DNA of 64,000 bases. Origin: Oceanobacillus timonensis (GTDB taxonomy: Bacteria; Bacillota; Bacilli; Bacillales; Amphibacillaceae). A model generated the notes under the pieces. It had not been told where the DNA came from, made no database searches, and worked only from the letters and a program-made list of their open reading frames with translations. Shown in pieces: positions 1 to 8,304 of the stretch (its first letter is position 1; each line of letters opens with the position of its first letter). Where the stretch lies: NCBI RefSeq assembly GCF_900166635.1, contig NZ_LT800497.1, forward strand, positions 2,776,344 to 2,840,343, read 5' to 3'. A program made the translations under genes and the position numbers.

Positions 1-99
1 AGCAATAAAGATTAATAATAGTCCTGTTAACTCCATTTGCAGTCCTTTAGCCTGCTTGGTTGTCCGTTTTTTTCTTTTCTTTCTTTTTTTGGCAGCCAT
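1..99 (-). CDS. spoIIIE: SpoIIIE/FtsK DNA translocase, N-terminal fragment (cut by window edge)
   Basis: Reading the minus strand from 99 gives a start MAAKKRKKRKKRT, a strongly basic cytoplasmic head, followed by the beginning of a hydrophobic segment (GLLLIFIA). A good ribosome binding site (GGGGGTGAGAAA) lies directly before the ATG. Members of the SpoIIIE/FtsK family begin with just such a Lys/Arg-rich head and then four membrane helices, and in Bacillus subtilis spoIIIE follows tepA and ylzJ, as here. SpoIIIE pumps the chromosome into the forespore. Only 33 residues are inside the window, so motor domains cannot be checked; the call rests on the N-terminus and on synteny. Confidence 0.8.
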   Translation of the reverse strand, partial: MAAKKRKKRKKRTTKQAKGLQMELTGLLLIFIA

Positions 100-334
100 T
101 TTCTCACCCCCGTATGTATAACAAATAAAGATTGCCAGAATAGTAGATTCGAAATACTAAAAATCAAACTTCCCAGCGTAACAAGGAAACTGGAATCAGT
201 TCTCTTTATGCAGACAGAGAGACTTCATCAGGTGTCTTCTCTATAAAGAGGCCACTGTTCCAGTTATCATATCATCCCATATTCTTTCTTGCATTTATCT
301 TTTTACCATTTCTTTATTATAGCACAGATTTCCA
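100..334. repeat. Intergenic gap with long imperfect inverted repeat (190-263)
   Basis: Between ylzJ and spoIIIE. Arms CTGGAATCAGTTCTCTTTAT (190-209) and the complement ending at 263 pair over about 20 bases with a few mismatches; the enclosed loop itself carries a smaller pairing of GAGAGAC with GTCTTCTC. On the minus strand the hairpin is followed by a short pyrimidine stretch, not a clear T-run, so it may be a weak terminator for the tepA-ylzJ transcript or a small repeat. No gene is seen in the gap. Confidence 0.6.
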
Positions 335-541
335 TCAGCTGATAATTCTTCCTGGTAAAAAATCCGGATTCAAATAATCATTCGGATTACTCGAAATCAA
401 CTGATTAATTTGATAGTTGCCATCCTCGTTTTTCGAGACAAATACCGTTCTGCCCTGCCATTCCACTGCTTGTATCTCGTTTCCTGTCCCTTGTGCTTCC
501 GGGAAAATTTCCTGATAGGACAAAGGAGTATAGAGTATCAT
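335..541 (-). CDS. ylzJ: YlzJ-like small protein
   Basis: A 68-residue protein beginning [13 protein letters not shown]. It overlaps the end of tepA by four bases, implying translational coupling. Size, sequence and position between tepA and spoIIIE match the YlzJ family of Bacillaceae. No membrane segment, metal site or enzyme motif is visible, and the function of the family is not established, so none is assigned. The partner TepA is a ClpP-like protease; tight coupling suggests the two are made together. Confidence 0.75.
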   Translation of the reverse strand: MILYTPLSYQEIFPEAQGTGNEIQAVEWQGRTVFVSKNEDGNYQINQLISSNPNDYLNPDFLPGRIIS

Positions 542-1278
542 GAAGCGTCACCTTCTTTTTCCGGATGCGTTTGCTGTATCATCTGATTTAAATTTTGAAT
601 TGCTTCTTTAACACCGCCGACTTCATCAATAATCCCAAAGTCCACAGCTTCCTTGCCAACCACATTTGTGCCAATATCGCGTGTCAGATTCCCTTTTGCA
701 AACATCAGCTCTTTCAGCTTTTCGGAATCAATATTGGAATGGTCGACAATAAACTGAATCACCCGTTCCTGCATTTTGTCCAGATATTCAAAAGTTTGCG
801 GCACGCCAATAACCATTCCTGTTAACCGGACTGGATGGATGGTCATCGTTGCTGTTGGAACAATAAAGGAATAATCCGTCGCCACGGCAATGGGTGCGCC
901 GATGGAATGACCGCCTCCCAATACAATCGAAGTAGTCGGCTTCGACATCGAAGCAATCATTTCCGCCAGAGCAAGCCCGGCCTCTACATCCCCGCCAACT
1001 GTATTTAACAAAATAATTAAACCTTCAATTTTAGGATTTTGTTCTACGGCAATCAGCTGCGGCAGCAAATGTTCATATTTTGTAGTTTTATTTTGCGGCG
1101 GCAGCTGAAGATGTCCTTCCACCTGTCCGATAATCGATAAAACATGGATGTTTGAATCAGGCGCCTGCGGAACATTTGCTTGCCCAAGCTGCTGTATTTT
1201 TTCTACCAGAGAGGATGCGTTCTGCTGATTTTCCTCTTCTCCTTGATTTTCATTATTATCATCCGTATCCATACGCAT
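538..1278 (-). CDS. tepA: ClpP-family serine protease TepA
   Basis: A 246-residue member of the ClpP/crotonase fold. The acidic head (residues 4-20, rich in D, E, N) is followed by the protease core. The nucleophile Ser about residue 125 lies in GGHSIGAP and the catalytic His about residue 148 in TIHPV, with the oxyanion-type GG before the serine. The start is preceded by AAGGAG with 7-base spacing. TepA of Bacillus was described as a cytoplasmic signal-peptide/translocation-enhancing protease; that role is family knowledge. In B. subtilis the genes dapA and rnjB stand between dapG and tepA; here a terminator alone separates them. Confidence 0.9.
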   Translation of the reverse strand: MRMDTDDNNENQGEEENQQNASSLVEKIQQLGQANVPQAPDSNIHVLSIIGQVEGHLQLPPQNKTTKYEHLLPQLIAVEQNPKIEGLIILLNTVGGDVEAGLALAEMIASMSKPTTSIVLGGGHSIGAPIAVATDYSFIVPTATMTIHPVRLTGMVIGVPQTFEYLDKMQERVIQFIVDHSNIDSEKLKELMFAKGNLTRDIGTNVVGKEAVDFGIIDEVGGVKEAIQNLNQMIQQTHPEKEGDAS

Positions 1279-1391
1279 ATGAAAACTCCTTCCAGCTGTG
1301 TTTATATGATTAGTATAAACAATCCGTTAAAAATCATGCGGAAGAAGGCATATAGAAACTGCATTCCTTTTTTTCAAATATTATTCCATGT

Positions 1392-1439
1392 AAAAAAAAG
1401 GGCATAAAGCAGATGGAAAAGCTGCTTCATGCCCTTTTT
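1392..1439 (-). terminator. Rho-independent terminator after dapG
   Basis: Stem AAAGGGCATGAAGCAG pairs with CTGCTTTATGCCCTTT around a 9-base loop, with a run of eight T on the minus strand. A-runs on the other side make it potentially bidirectional. It ends the dpaA-dpaB-asd-dapG unit. Confidence 0.93.
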
Positions 1440-1443
1440 CTAT

Positions 1444-2673
1444 TTATAATGGTACTTCCTGTTTACTTAATCCAAATACTTCATGTAATGCATTTACTGC
1501 AGTTACTAACTCATGATCGTGGACTAAAACCCAAATGGTCGTATGGCTGTCTGCTGACTGCAATATTTGTACACCAACATCTGTTAATGCCTTTACGATT
1601 TTAGAAGCAACACCTGGAACACCGGTCATTCCTGCGCCCACAGCTGAAACCTTGGCACAATTCTCTTTCATTTCCGGCTGAAAACCAAGCACCTCTAAAA
1701 TCTCAATCGCTTTTGCCGTCAGTTCGGATGGAACAGTATACGCCACGCCGGTTGGGGAAATATTAATAAAGTCTACAGAAATACCCGCTTCTGCCATTGC
1801 CTTAAATACTTCGGACTGCATGCGATAAGCCGACTCTTTCGTCTGCACTTTAATTTGCGTTACGTTCGCAATATGAGCAATCCCTGTAATCATCCGCTCG
1901 GAAATATCCGCACTTTCCTCTTCAACCCGCGAAGAAGTCACAAGCGTTCCCATTCGTTCGGAATAGGTGGAGCGGATTCGCATCGGGATTTTTCCCTGCA
2001 TTGCTATTTCTACAGCACGGGGATGAATCACTTTAGCCCCTTGATAAGCAAGATTACAAATTTCCGTATATGTCACGACATCCAGCGGACGTGCGTTTTT
2101 GACAACGCGTGGATCTGCTGTCATAATCCCTTCCACATCTGTAAAAATTTCAATACGTTCAGCTTCTAAAGCAACGCCTAAAGCTGCTGCAGATGTATCA
2201 CTGCCGCCTCTGCCAATCGTTGTTATTTCTCCGGACTCACTTTGTCCCTGGAAACCTGCAACAACAACAACATCATGTGTTTCTAATTCTTGTAAAACGC
2301 GTGCCGGATTCACCTTTTTAATTTTTGCCCGGTTAAAATCCTCACTCGTCACAAAACCGGCTTGCGCACCGGTCAAAGCCGTTGCAGAGACATGATTTTT
2401 TTGCAATTCATTGGATAGAACAACCGATGAAATCACTTCACCGCATGACATCAGCAAATCCAGCTCGCGATTGTCGTTTTTATTTGCCGGAAAGTCAACC
2501 AGGTTTAGTAAACTGTCCGTTGCATAAGGATCCGGCTTTCTCCCTAATGCGGAAACAACAACAACTAACTTATATTCTTGAACAAGTGCATCTTTAATAT
2601 GACGAATAACATGTTCCCGATTGGTTTCTGATTGTACAGAAGTTCCTCCGAATTTTTGAACTAATACTTGCAA
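1444..2673 (-). CDS. dapG: Aspartokinase I (diaminopimelate-sensitive type)
   Basis: Phosphorylates L-aspartate to aspartyl phosphate, first step toward diaminopimelate, lysine and, in sporulating cells, dipicolinate. The N-terminus has the aspartokinase signature VQKFGGTSV, the middle has GRGGSDTSAAALG, and the last ~140 residues carry tandem ACT regulatory modules. I chose a TTG start at 2673 (MQVLVQKFGGTSV) because GAGGTG lies six bases ahead; this gives 409 residues, close to Bacillus DapG. It follows asd by 80 bases in the sporulation-associated dpaA-dpaB-asd-dapG order. The usual next gene, dapA, is absent. Confidence 0.93.
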   Translation of the reverse strand: MQVLVQKFGGTSVQSETNREHVIRHIKDALVQEYKLVVVVSALGRKPDPYATDSLLNLVDFPANKNDNRELDLLMSCGEVISSVVLSNELQKNHVSATALTGAQAGFVTSEDFNRAKIKKVNPARVLQELETHDVVVVAGFQGQSESGEITTIGRGGSDTSAAALGVALEAERIEIFTDVEGIMTADPRVVKNARPLDVVTYTEICNLAYQGAKVIHPRAVEIAMQGKIPMRIRSTYSERMGTLVTSSRVEEESADISERMITGIAHIANVTQIKVQTKESAYRMQSEVFKAMAEAGISVDFINISPTGVAYTVPSELTAKAIEILEVLGFQPEMKENCAKVSAVGAGMTGVPGVASKIVKALTDVGVQILQSADSHTTIWVLVHDHELVTAVNALHEVFGLSKQEVPL

Positions 2674-2753
2674 TATGAACACCTCAACACGATCCAAGAA
2701 GTTAAACTCTGGATGCCTATTAGATTGATTACCTCATAAAAGACTGGAAAAAC

Positions 2754-3806
2754 TTATTTTTTCAACCAGTCGCGTTCCACTAAAGTTTGTGCGATTTGCA
2801 CAGTATTCCAGGCTGCGCCTTTTAATAGATTATCAGATACGACCCATAAGTGGAAGCCTTTTGGATTGTCTAAATCTTTTCTGATACGTCCTACGAAAAC
2901 TTCTTCTTTGCCTTGAGCAGATTGCGGTGTCGGATAGTCCTGTTCCTGCGGATTATCCTGCAATACTACACCATCAGCTTCTTTTAACGTCTTCCAAAAG
3001 TCTCCTACATTCAAGCCTTCCTGCTCTACTTCAATATAAACACTCTCTGCATGGGAAACAGCAAATGGAAGTCGCACACAGGTTGCCGCTACATTTAATG
3101 CTTCATCATGCATGATTTTTTTCGTTTCGTTAATCATTTTCATCTCTTCAAAAGTAAAACCGTTATCTTCAAAAACGTCGATTTGCGGCAAAGCGTTAAA
3201 AGCGATTGGAAAGTGGTTTTTATCCCCTTTAACCGGTAAAATCTCAGCTTTTACTTCATTGCCTTCCAAATAATCTCTGGACTGTTCATATAACTCATCC
3301 ACCGCTGCGTTTCCGGCTCCAGATACAGCCTGATAGGTAGAAACAATAATTTTACCCATTCCAAATGCATCTTTTAACGGTTTTAACGCCGCAACCATCT
3401 GGATGGTAGAACAGTTCGGGTTGGCTATGATCCCCTGATGTTTGGCGATATCTTCCGGATTTACTTCCGGTACAACAAGTGGTACATCTTTATCCATACG
3501 GTAAGCACTTGTATTATCAACGACGACTGCTCCTCTTTTAACCGCTTCAGGAGCCAATTTTTTAGAAATAGATCCGCCCGCAGAAAATAGTGCAATGTCT
3601 ACACCTGTAAATGATTCCGGTGCTGCTTCTTCGACAATTATTTTTTCTCCGCGAAAGGTTTCTTCTTTTCCTGCCGAACGAGCCGAAGATAATAATTTCA
3701 GTTGTTTTACCGGAAAGTTTTTATCTTCTAGTATTTGTTTAATTTTCTGGCCTACTGCCCCTGTAGCACCTACAATAGCTACATTGTATGTTTGTTGCTC
3801 TGCCAT
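2754..3806 (-). CDS. asd: Aspartate-semialdehyde dehydrogenase
   Basis: Reduces aspartyl phosphate to aspartate semialdehyde with NADPH. The Rossmann motif VGATGAVGQ is near residue 14 and the active-site cysteine sits in NPNCSTIQM near residue 130. Start taken at ATG 3806 (MAEQQTYNV) with GGAGGG ten bases upstream; an upstream GTG would overlap the ribosome binding site. About 350 residues, typical length. It follows dpaB by about 40 bases and supplies the semialdehyde used both for lysine/cell wall and for the dipicolinate made by DpaAB. Confidence 0.95.
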   Translation of the reverse strand: MAEQQTYNVAIVGATGAVGQKIKQILEDKNFPVKQLKLLSSARSAGKEETFRGEKIIVEEAAPESFTGVDIALFSAGGSISKKLAPEAVKRGAVVVDNTSAYRMDKDVPLVVPEVNPEDIAKHQGIIANPNCSTIQMVAALKPLKDAFGMGKIIVSTYQAVSGAGNAAVDELYEQSRDYLEGNEVKAEILPVKGDKNHFPIAFNALPQIDVFEDNGFTFEEMKMINETKKIMHDEALNVAATCVRLPFAVSHAESVYIEVEQEGLNVGDFWKTLKEADGVVLQDNPQEQDYPTPQSAQGKEEVFVGRIRKDLDNPKGFHLWVVSDNLLKGAAWNTVQIAQTLVERDWLKK

Positions 3807-3845
3807 TCCAATAACTCCCTCCACTTATTAAATGTCAACTAAACT

Positions 3846-4451
3846 TCATTTTAACACATTTTTTGTGGAATAAGGTACAATAATCGGCTGAATTTGTTTT
3901 CCTTTTAACGCATCCGCAGCAGCAGGAATTAATTGATTCAGGTTTGCTGAGAGCGAAGAGGGTTTTTGATACGGATTATCCTGCCCGAATGGTACAAAAT
4001 AGATATGCTTTGCATTAAGCAATACGGCTAAATTCTTGGCATTTAACCCAAGGGCGTCATTGGTAGTCAAAGCTAATACAATCGGATTTTCATTACGGAG
4101 CGTAGACTTAGCGGCCATTAAGACAGCATTATCTGTGTGGGCGTTAGCGAATTTGCTCATTGAATTCCCAGTCAATGGAGCAATGACCATCACATCCAGT
4201 GGTTTATCCGGTCCATAAGGTTCTGCATCAGGAATCGTGGTGATAATTGGCTGGTTGGTGATTTTCTCAAGTTTTTTCACATTATCCTTTGCTTTCCCGT
4301 GTTTGGTATCCGTGAATTGAACCGTGTCCGTTATAAACGGAATAACTTCCGCACCCTGATCGACAAGCTCCTCAATAATCGGAAAAATATGCGTGAACGT
4401 ATGATGCGATCCTGTTAAGCCGAAGCCAATCCGTTTATCCTTAAATGTCAT
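3846..4451 (-). CDS. dpaB: Dipicolinate synthase subunit B
   Basis: A 201-residue flavoprotein-like subunit (spoVFB family). The N-terminal stretch RIGFGLTGSHHTF resembles the flavin/phosphopantothenoylcysteine-decarboxylase fold, and APLTGNSMSKFANA near residue 91 matches that fold's conserved region. With DpaA it converts dihydrodipicolinate to dipicolinic acid in the mother cell, which is then loaded into the spore core with calcium. It overlaps dpaA by four bases, so the subunits are coupled. Confidence 0.93.
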   Translation of the reverse strand: MTFKDKRIGFGLTGSHHTFTHIFPIIEELVDQGAEVIPFITDTVQFTDTKHGKAKDNVKKLEKITNQPIITTIPDAEPYGPDKPLDVMVIAPLTGNSMSKFANAHTDNAVLMAAKSTLRNENPIVLALTTNDALGLNAKNLAVLLNAKHIYFVPFGQDNPYQKPSSLSANLNQLIPAAADALKGKQIQPIIVPYSTKNVLK

Positions 4452-5332
4452 TCTGACGCACGCTCCTCCTCCAAAATTTGTTCCATTACATTGGCAAGTA
4501 TTTTCCCTGCCGTTCTTGGCGCAACAATGCCCGGTAAGCTTCTTGCCAAGATAGCGTGAATCCCCCGTTTTTCTGCAAATTCAAAATCGGTTCCGCCCGG
4601 CTTTGATGCTAAGTCAATAATAACGGCATTCGTTGGCAGGTTCCGAATAGCCTCTTTCGTCACTACCAGACTCGGAATGGTATTGATTAAAATATCGCAA
4701 TGCTCCGTATTTTGATCTAATTCATGTAGAGGCACTGCATATAAACCCATCTCTGTAATTCGGGCCAAGTCTCTAATACTTCTGGCACAGACAGAAACCT
4801 TTGCTCCCAATGCAGAAAACTTATTTGCTACCGTATTTCCTACCCTTCCAAAACCGACAACCATTACCCGTGAGGAATGCACGGTCTGATCGGTATGTTC
4901 AAAAGCCATCATAATGGCACCTTCCGCTGTTGGAATGGAGTTATAGATTGCAACATCATCACGATCAAGCAATGGTACTAATTTCACGCCTGCTTTTTCC
5001 GCCAAACTTGTTAAGTAAGCATTCGTTATTCCCGTAAAAACGATACATGCCGGATGTAATTTCCGAAACCATGCTTCATCTAAATGTATTTTCTTATCTG
5101 TAAAAACCGTTTCCACATTCCCTTTTGAATCTATACCTGTGATTGGCAAAACAACGACATCTAACTTGCTTTGGTCCAATTCGTCCAGCGCGGATTCATT
5201 TAAACCTGTAAAGCCTTGCTCTAATTTATCAAAACCGCAAAGAATCACTTCATTATCGGGATTTCCTTTTAATATTTTTATTAACTCTAAATATCTTGCA
5301 TCTCCACCGATCACTGCAATTCGTCGACTCAT
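4448..5332 (-). CDS. dpaA: Dipicolinate synthase subunit A
   Basis: A dehydrogenase-like subunit with an early IAVIGGDARYLEL segment and a classical NAD(P) loop VVGFGRVGNTVA near residue 160. Start placed at ATG 5332 (MSRRIAVIGG) behind GGAGG, giving about 294 residues, close to Bacillus SpoVFA; an upstream in-frame start would add a head with no counterpart that I recall. First gene of dpaA-dpaB-asd-dapG. A candidate sigma-K promoter stands about 50-75 bases upstream, fitting mother-cell expression. Marks the organism as an endospore former. Confidence 0.94.
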   Translation of the reverse strand: MSRRIAVIGGDARYLELIKILKGNPDNEVILCGFDKLEQGFTGLNESALDELDQSKLDVVVLPITGIDSKGNVETVFTDKKIHLDEAWFRKLHPACIVFTGITNAYLTSLAEKAGVKLVPLLDRDDVAIYNSIPTAEGAIMMAFEHTDQTVHSSRVMVVGFGRVGNTVANKFSALGAKVSVCARSIRDLARITEMGLYAVPLHELDQNTEHCDILINTIPSLVVTKEAIRNLPTNAVIIDLASKPGGTDFEFAEKRGIHAILARSLPGIVAPRTAGKILANVMEQILEEERASE

Positions 5333-5379
5333 TTTACGCATAACCTCCAGACAACTTTTCACGTATTCATGATTCGATA

Positions 5380-5409
5380 TAGCTTATGAATTTTTAAATC
5401 AGTGGTGAC
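5380..5409 (-). promoter_or_regulatory. Candidate sigma-K promoter of dpaA
   Basis: On the minus strand GTCACC (5404-5409) is followed after 15 bases by CATAAGCTA (5380-5388). Sigma-K sites have AC near -35 and CATAnnnTA near -10, and spoVF of B. subtilis is a sigma-K gene. Match and gene agree; no measurement. Confidence 0.6.
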
Positions 5410-5468
5410 CATTTAAGCCGTAAAAATACAATTTACCTGTCAAAAAAGGGGAAAACCTATATGCATAT

Positions 5469-5537
5469 AAAAAAAGCTTGTTTATCCAGCAAGAAAAGGT
5501 ATATCTGAATCCTTTTCCAGCCAAACAAACAAGCTTA
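5469..5537 (-). terminator. Terminator after ymxH/ylmC
   Basis: Minus-strand stem AAGCTTGTTTGT pairs with ATAAACAAGCTT and continues inward through GGAAAAGG with CCTTTTC; a T7 run follows. It isolates the dpaA unit from the upstream genes. Confidence 0.88.
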
Positions 5538-5543
5538 GCCATA

Positions 5544-5795
5544 TTACCCTTCTTCAGGGAGTTCTGTATCAATCATAATCATATCCGTACCAATTTTCCG
5601 GATGGCTTGCCAATGAATCTTGGTTTCTTCCCCTTCTTTCACGAGACCGAACCATTTGTAGCTGGGGATGATAAACGCTTCAATTTGTCCTGTTTTCGGA
5701 TTAATTTCTAAATCGGTCTGACCGAGCATTCCAAGCCTTTTTCCTTCGTTCACATTAATAATTTCCTTATCTCCCATATCTCGAAAGCGTACCAC
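5544..5795 (-). CDS. ymxH: YlmC/YmxH family PRC-barrel sporulation protein
   Basis: An 83-residue small protein with the PRC-barrel-like pattern of the YlmC/YmxH family (KEIINVNEGKRLG, then DLEINPKTGQIEAFIIP). The GTG start at 5795 has AAGGAGG eight bases ahead. In Bacilli it lies between mlpA and dpaA, as here, and is linked by family annotation to sporulation. Exact function unknown. A strong terminator follows directly. Confidence 0.85.
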   Translation of the reverse strand: MVRFRDMGDKEIINVNEGKRLGMLGQTDLEINPKTGQIEAFIIPSYKWFGLVKEGEETKIHWQAIRKIGTDMIMIDTELPEEG

Positions 5796-5945
5796 CTTAA
5801 AACCTCCTTTTCTCTATTCTGCAAACAGGTCATTACCGTTTCAGAACGATAAAGATTCCATTAATACACTATATGTCCAAAACAGGAAAACATGCTTTTA
5901 TCACGGAGAAGCCTTCGTAAAATTCCCGATGCACGCAGCTTTCCT

Positions 5946-7172
5946 TTATATATGTGAATCTTCCGGTGCGATTAAGGCTCGGGATGGCGTCTGCCCAAAC
6001 ACATGTTGAATAACGTCCGTTATTTGCTCGTTTGATATACCGTCAATTTCCAGTATCAAATCATCTAATGTACGGTGCTTCTGTAATACTAATTCATTCC
6101 GCCCGTTCCGTGACATCCGGCTGTTCGTGCTTTCCAGCCCCAGCATCAAACTTCCTTTTATCTGCTCTTTACTGTTCCGTAATTCTTTTTCCGATAAACC
6201 TTGTTCCACAAAATCATGGAGTGTGGATTGAATCACTTCTTCCAGTTGTCCAAGCTGGTTGTTTCCAGTACCGGCGTAAATGGTCAGCAGGCCATCATCG
6301 AAAAATGCAGCATGGTAAGAGAAGACAGCATAAGCCAGTCCTTTTTTCTCCCGCACTTCTTGAAATAGGCGCGAACTCATACTGCCTCCCAGCACATTAT
6401 TTACAATAGCTAACGGATATAAATGCTTATCCCCTGCCTCATAACCGTTGTAACCGAGACACAGATGCGCCTGCTCCGTATCCTTGCTCCGGTAAATAGC
6501 CTCCTGCAAAAATACAGGTTTCGTTATGTTTTCTTTAGTAGTATTTCTAGTAAATGAGCCGAAGTAAGCATCAATATCATCTATAAACGAACGGCTTACA
6601 TTCCCGGCTACTGAAATCACAACATTTTCAGGTGTGTAATGATCTTCCACATATTGCTGTAATTGCTTTTGGTCAAATGATGCCAGCTGCTTTTCGGTTC
6701 CAAGAATCGGATATCCTAACGGATGCTTGCCATAAGCGGCTTCAGCCAATAAATCATGGACAATATCATCCGGTGTATCTTCACACATTTTTATTTCTTC
6801 ATAGACGACTTTTTTCTCTCTTTCCATTTCCTCTTCATCAAAGGTGGATTCAAAAAACATATCTGCTAATACTTCTAGCGCAAATGCTTTATGGGTATCC
6901 AATACTTTTGCGTAAAAGCAGGTATATTCTTTCGAAGTAAACGCATTAATCTGCCCGCCGACAGAATCAAATGCTTCCGCAATATCCTGCGCACTTCTTG
7001 TTTTCGTTCCTTTAAAAAACATATGCTCTAAAAAATGGGAAATACCGTTATTGTGGACCGTTTCATTTCTGGACCCGGTTTTGATCCATATTCCTATGGT
7101 TACAGAACGCACGGATGGCATTGATTCTAATACAATCCGTACACCGTTGCTGCTTGTATACTTTTCTACCAA
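5946..7172 (-). CDS. mlpA: M16 family zinc protease MlpA (YmxG)
   Basis: A 408-residue pitrilysin/mitochondrial-processing-peptidase-like enzyme. The inverted zinc motif HFLEH is at residues 46-50, and the distal glutamate is expected in the KVVYEEIKM helix near residue 125. Start is TTG at 7172 with AAGGAGG seven bases before. MlpA homologues sit between pnp/ylxY and ymxH in Bacilli and are reported to influence extracellular protease levels in B. subtilis. Cytoplasmic: no signal peptide. Complete and typical. Confidence 0.92.
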   Translation of the reverse strand: MVEKYTSSNGVRIVLESMPSVRSVTIGIWIKTGSRNETVHNNGISHFLEHMFFKGTKTRSAQDIAEAFDSVGGQINAFTSKEYTCFYAKVLDTHKAFALEVLADMFFESTFDEEEMEREKKVVYEEIKMCEDTPDDIVHDLLAEAAYGKHPLGYPILGTEKQLASFDQKQLQQYVEDHYTPENVVISVAGNVSRSFIDDIDAYFGSFTRNTTKENITKPVFLQEAIYRSKDTEQAHLCLGYNGYEAGDKHLYPLAIVNNVLGGSMSSRLFQEVREKKGLAYAVFSYHAAFFDDGLLTIYAGTGNNQLGQLEEVIQSTLHDFVEQGLSEKELRNSKEQIKGSLMLGLESTNSRMSRNGRNELVLQKHRTLDDLILEIDGISNEQITDVIQHVFGQTPSRALIAPEDSHI

Positions 7173-7206
7173 TTCTTATCCTCCTTGTCATACATCTTCT
7201 AGTAAA

Positions 7207-8160
7207 TTAACGTGATTCACTTAACAATGATTCTACCGTTCCTATCTTATACCCTTTTTCTTTAAGCAGGGTAATCATTTGCTCCAGACCATTCGTGCTT
7301 GCCTCGGTCGGGTGCATAAGAATCATTGCTCCAGGATGAACGTTTTTTTCTATGCGATTAACCATAACAGAAACGGATGGATTCTTCCAATCAATTGTAT
7401 CAAGTGTCCATAAGATTGTTTCCATATTCAGATCAGCTGCTGTTTCTACGGTTTCATTGTTAAAACTTCCACTAGGCGGAGCGAACCATTTAGGTGTATC
7501 TCCTGTAATTGTTTTTAAAATTTGATTGGTTTCTTCTATTTGCGTACGGGCATTGCTCTTATCAAGTGTCGCCATATCTGGATGATCATAGGCATGATTG
7601 CCGATGATATGCCCTTCTTCTTTAATCATTTTGACAAGACTGGAATTATTTTGCGCCCATTTTCCTTCAATAAAAAATGTCGCCTTTACTTGATGCTCTT
7701 TTAAAATTTGCAGCATTTCCGGGATATATGCGTCTCCCCATGAAACGTTGATTAAAAAGGAAACCATTTCTTTTTCAGGATGCCCCCGATAAATGGGAGA
7801 TGGCTCTAAATCTTCTAACAAGATTTCCGGAGAGGTTTCATTAAAAACAAGTAAGTCCTCATCCCATTTATTTGCTTCTTGCATTTTCTGATAAGATTCC
7901 TCCACATTTACTTCCAGCCCATTCCGTCCTGGCGTTTTCTTCCATACCTCATCAATATAAGCATTTTCCGCATCTTCTTGGTACGTATCTTTTTTTTGGT
8001 CAATCTCCATATACAGTGCATCTTTTGGTGCATTTACTTCTATTTCTAACGGATCTACTGCAACAGTTTCCGTTTGAAAAGGATTATAACGTATATCAAA
8101 TACCGTGAATATTAAAATGAGAAACACAAGAACATGTACATACTTAAAGTACCGCTTCAT
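7207..8160 (-). CDS. ylxY: YlxY-type polysaccharide deacetylase-like protein (degenerate motif 1)
   Basis: 317 residues: an uncleaved-signal-like membrane helix at 8-21, an acidic linker, and a NodB-homology domain from about 130. The metal-binding His pair is present (H189 and H193 in NHAYDH) and a C-terminal LMHP motif is kept, but the normal catalytic TFDDG motif reads NVSWGD at 138-143 and the RxPYG motif reads APPSGS. This replacement is characteristic of the YlxY spore family, so normal deacetylase chemistry is doubtful. Lies downstream of pnp, beyond a terminator. Confidence 0.88.
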   Translation of the reverse strand: MKRYFKYVHVLVFLILIFTVFDIRYNPFQTETVAVDPLEIEVNAPKDALYMEIDQKKDTYQEDAENAYIDEVWKKTPGRNGLEVNVEESYQKMQEANKWDEDLLVFNETSPEILLEDLEPSPIYRGHPEKEMVSFLINVSWGDAYIPEMLQILKEHQVKATFFIEGKWAQNNSSLVKMIKEEGHIIGNHAYDHPDMATLDKSNARTQIEETNQILKTITGDTPKWFAPPSGSFNNETVETAADLNMETILWTLDTIDWKNPSVSVMVNRIEKNVHPGAMILMHPTEASTNGLEQMITLLKEKGYKIGTVESLLSESR

Positions 8161-8239
8161 CTCTAATCCCTCCCTCTTGGTATTTTTATGCGCTCAGAGG
8201 GACAAGTATGAATGGTTTTAAGCGTTATCCTGATTCCAT

Positions 8240-8279
8240 AAAAAAAGAAACTGAATTAAAAAAATCAGCTTCTTTTTCA
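8240..8279 (-). terminator. Terminator after pnp
   Basis: Minus-strand AAAAAGAAGCTGA pairs with TCAGTTTCTTTTT across an A/T loop and ends in a T-run. Confidence 0.88.
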
Positions 8280-8304
8280 CAGAACAATATTCCCATTGTC
8301 GGGA

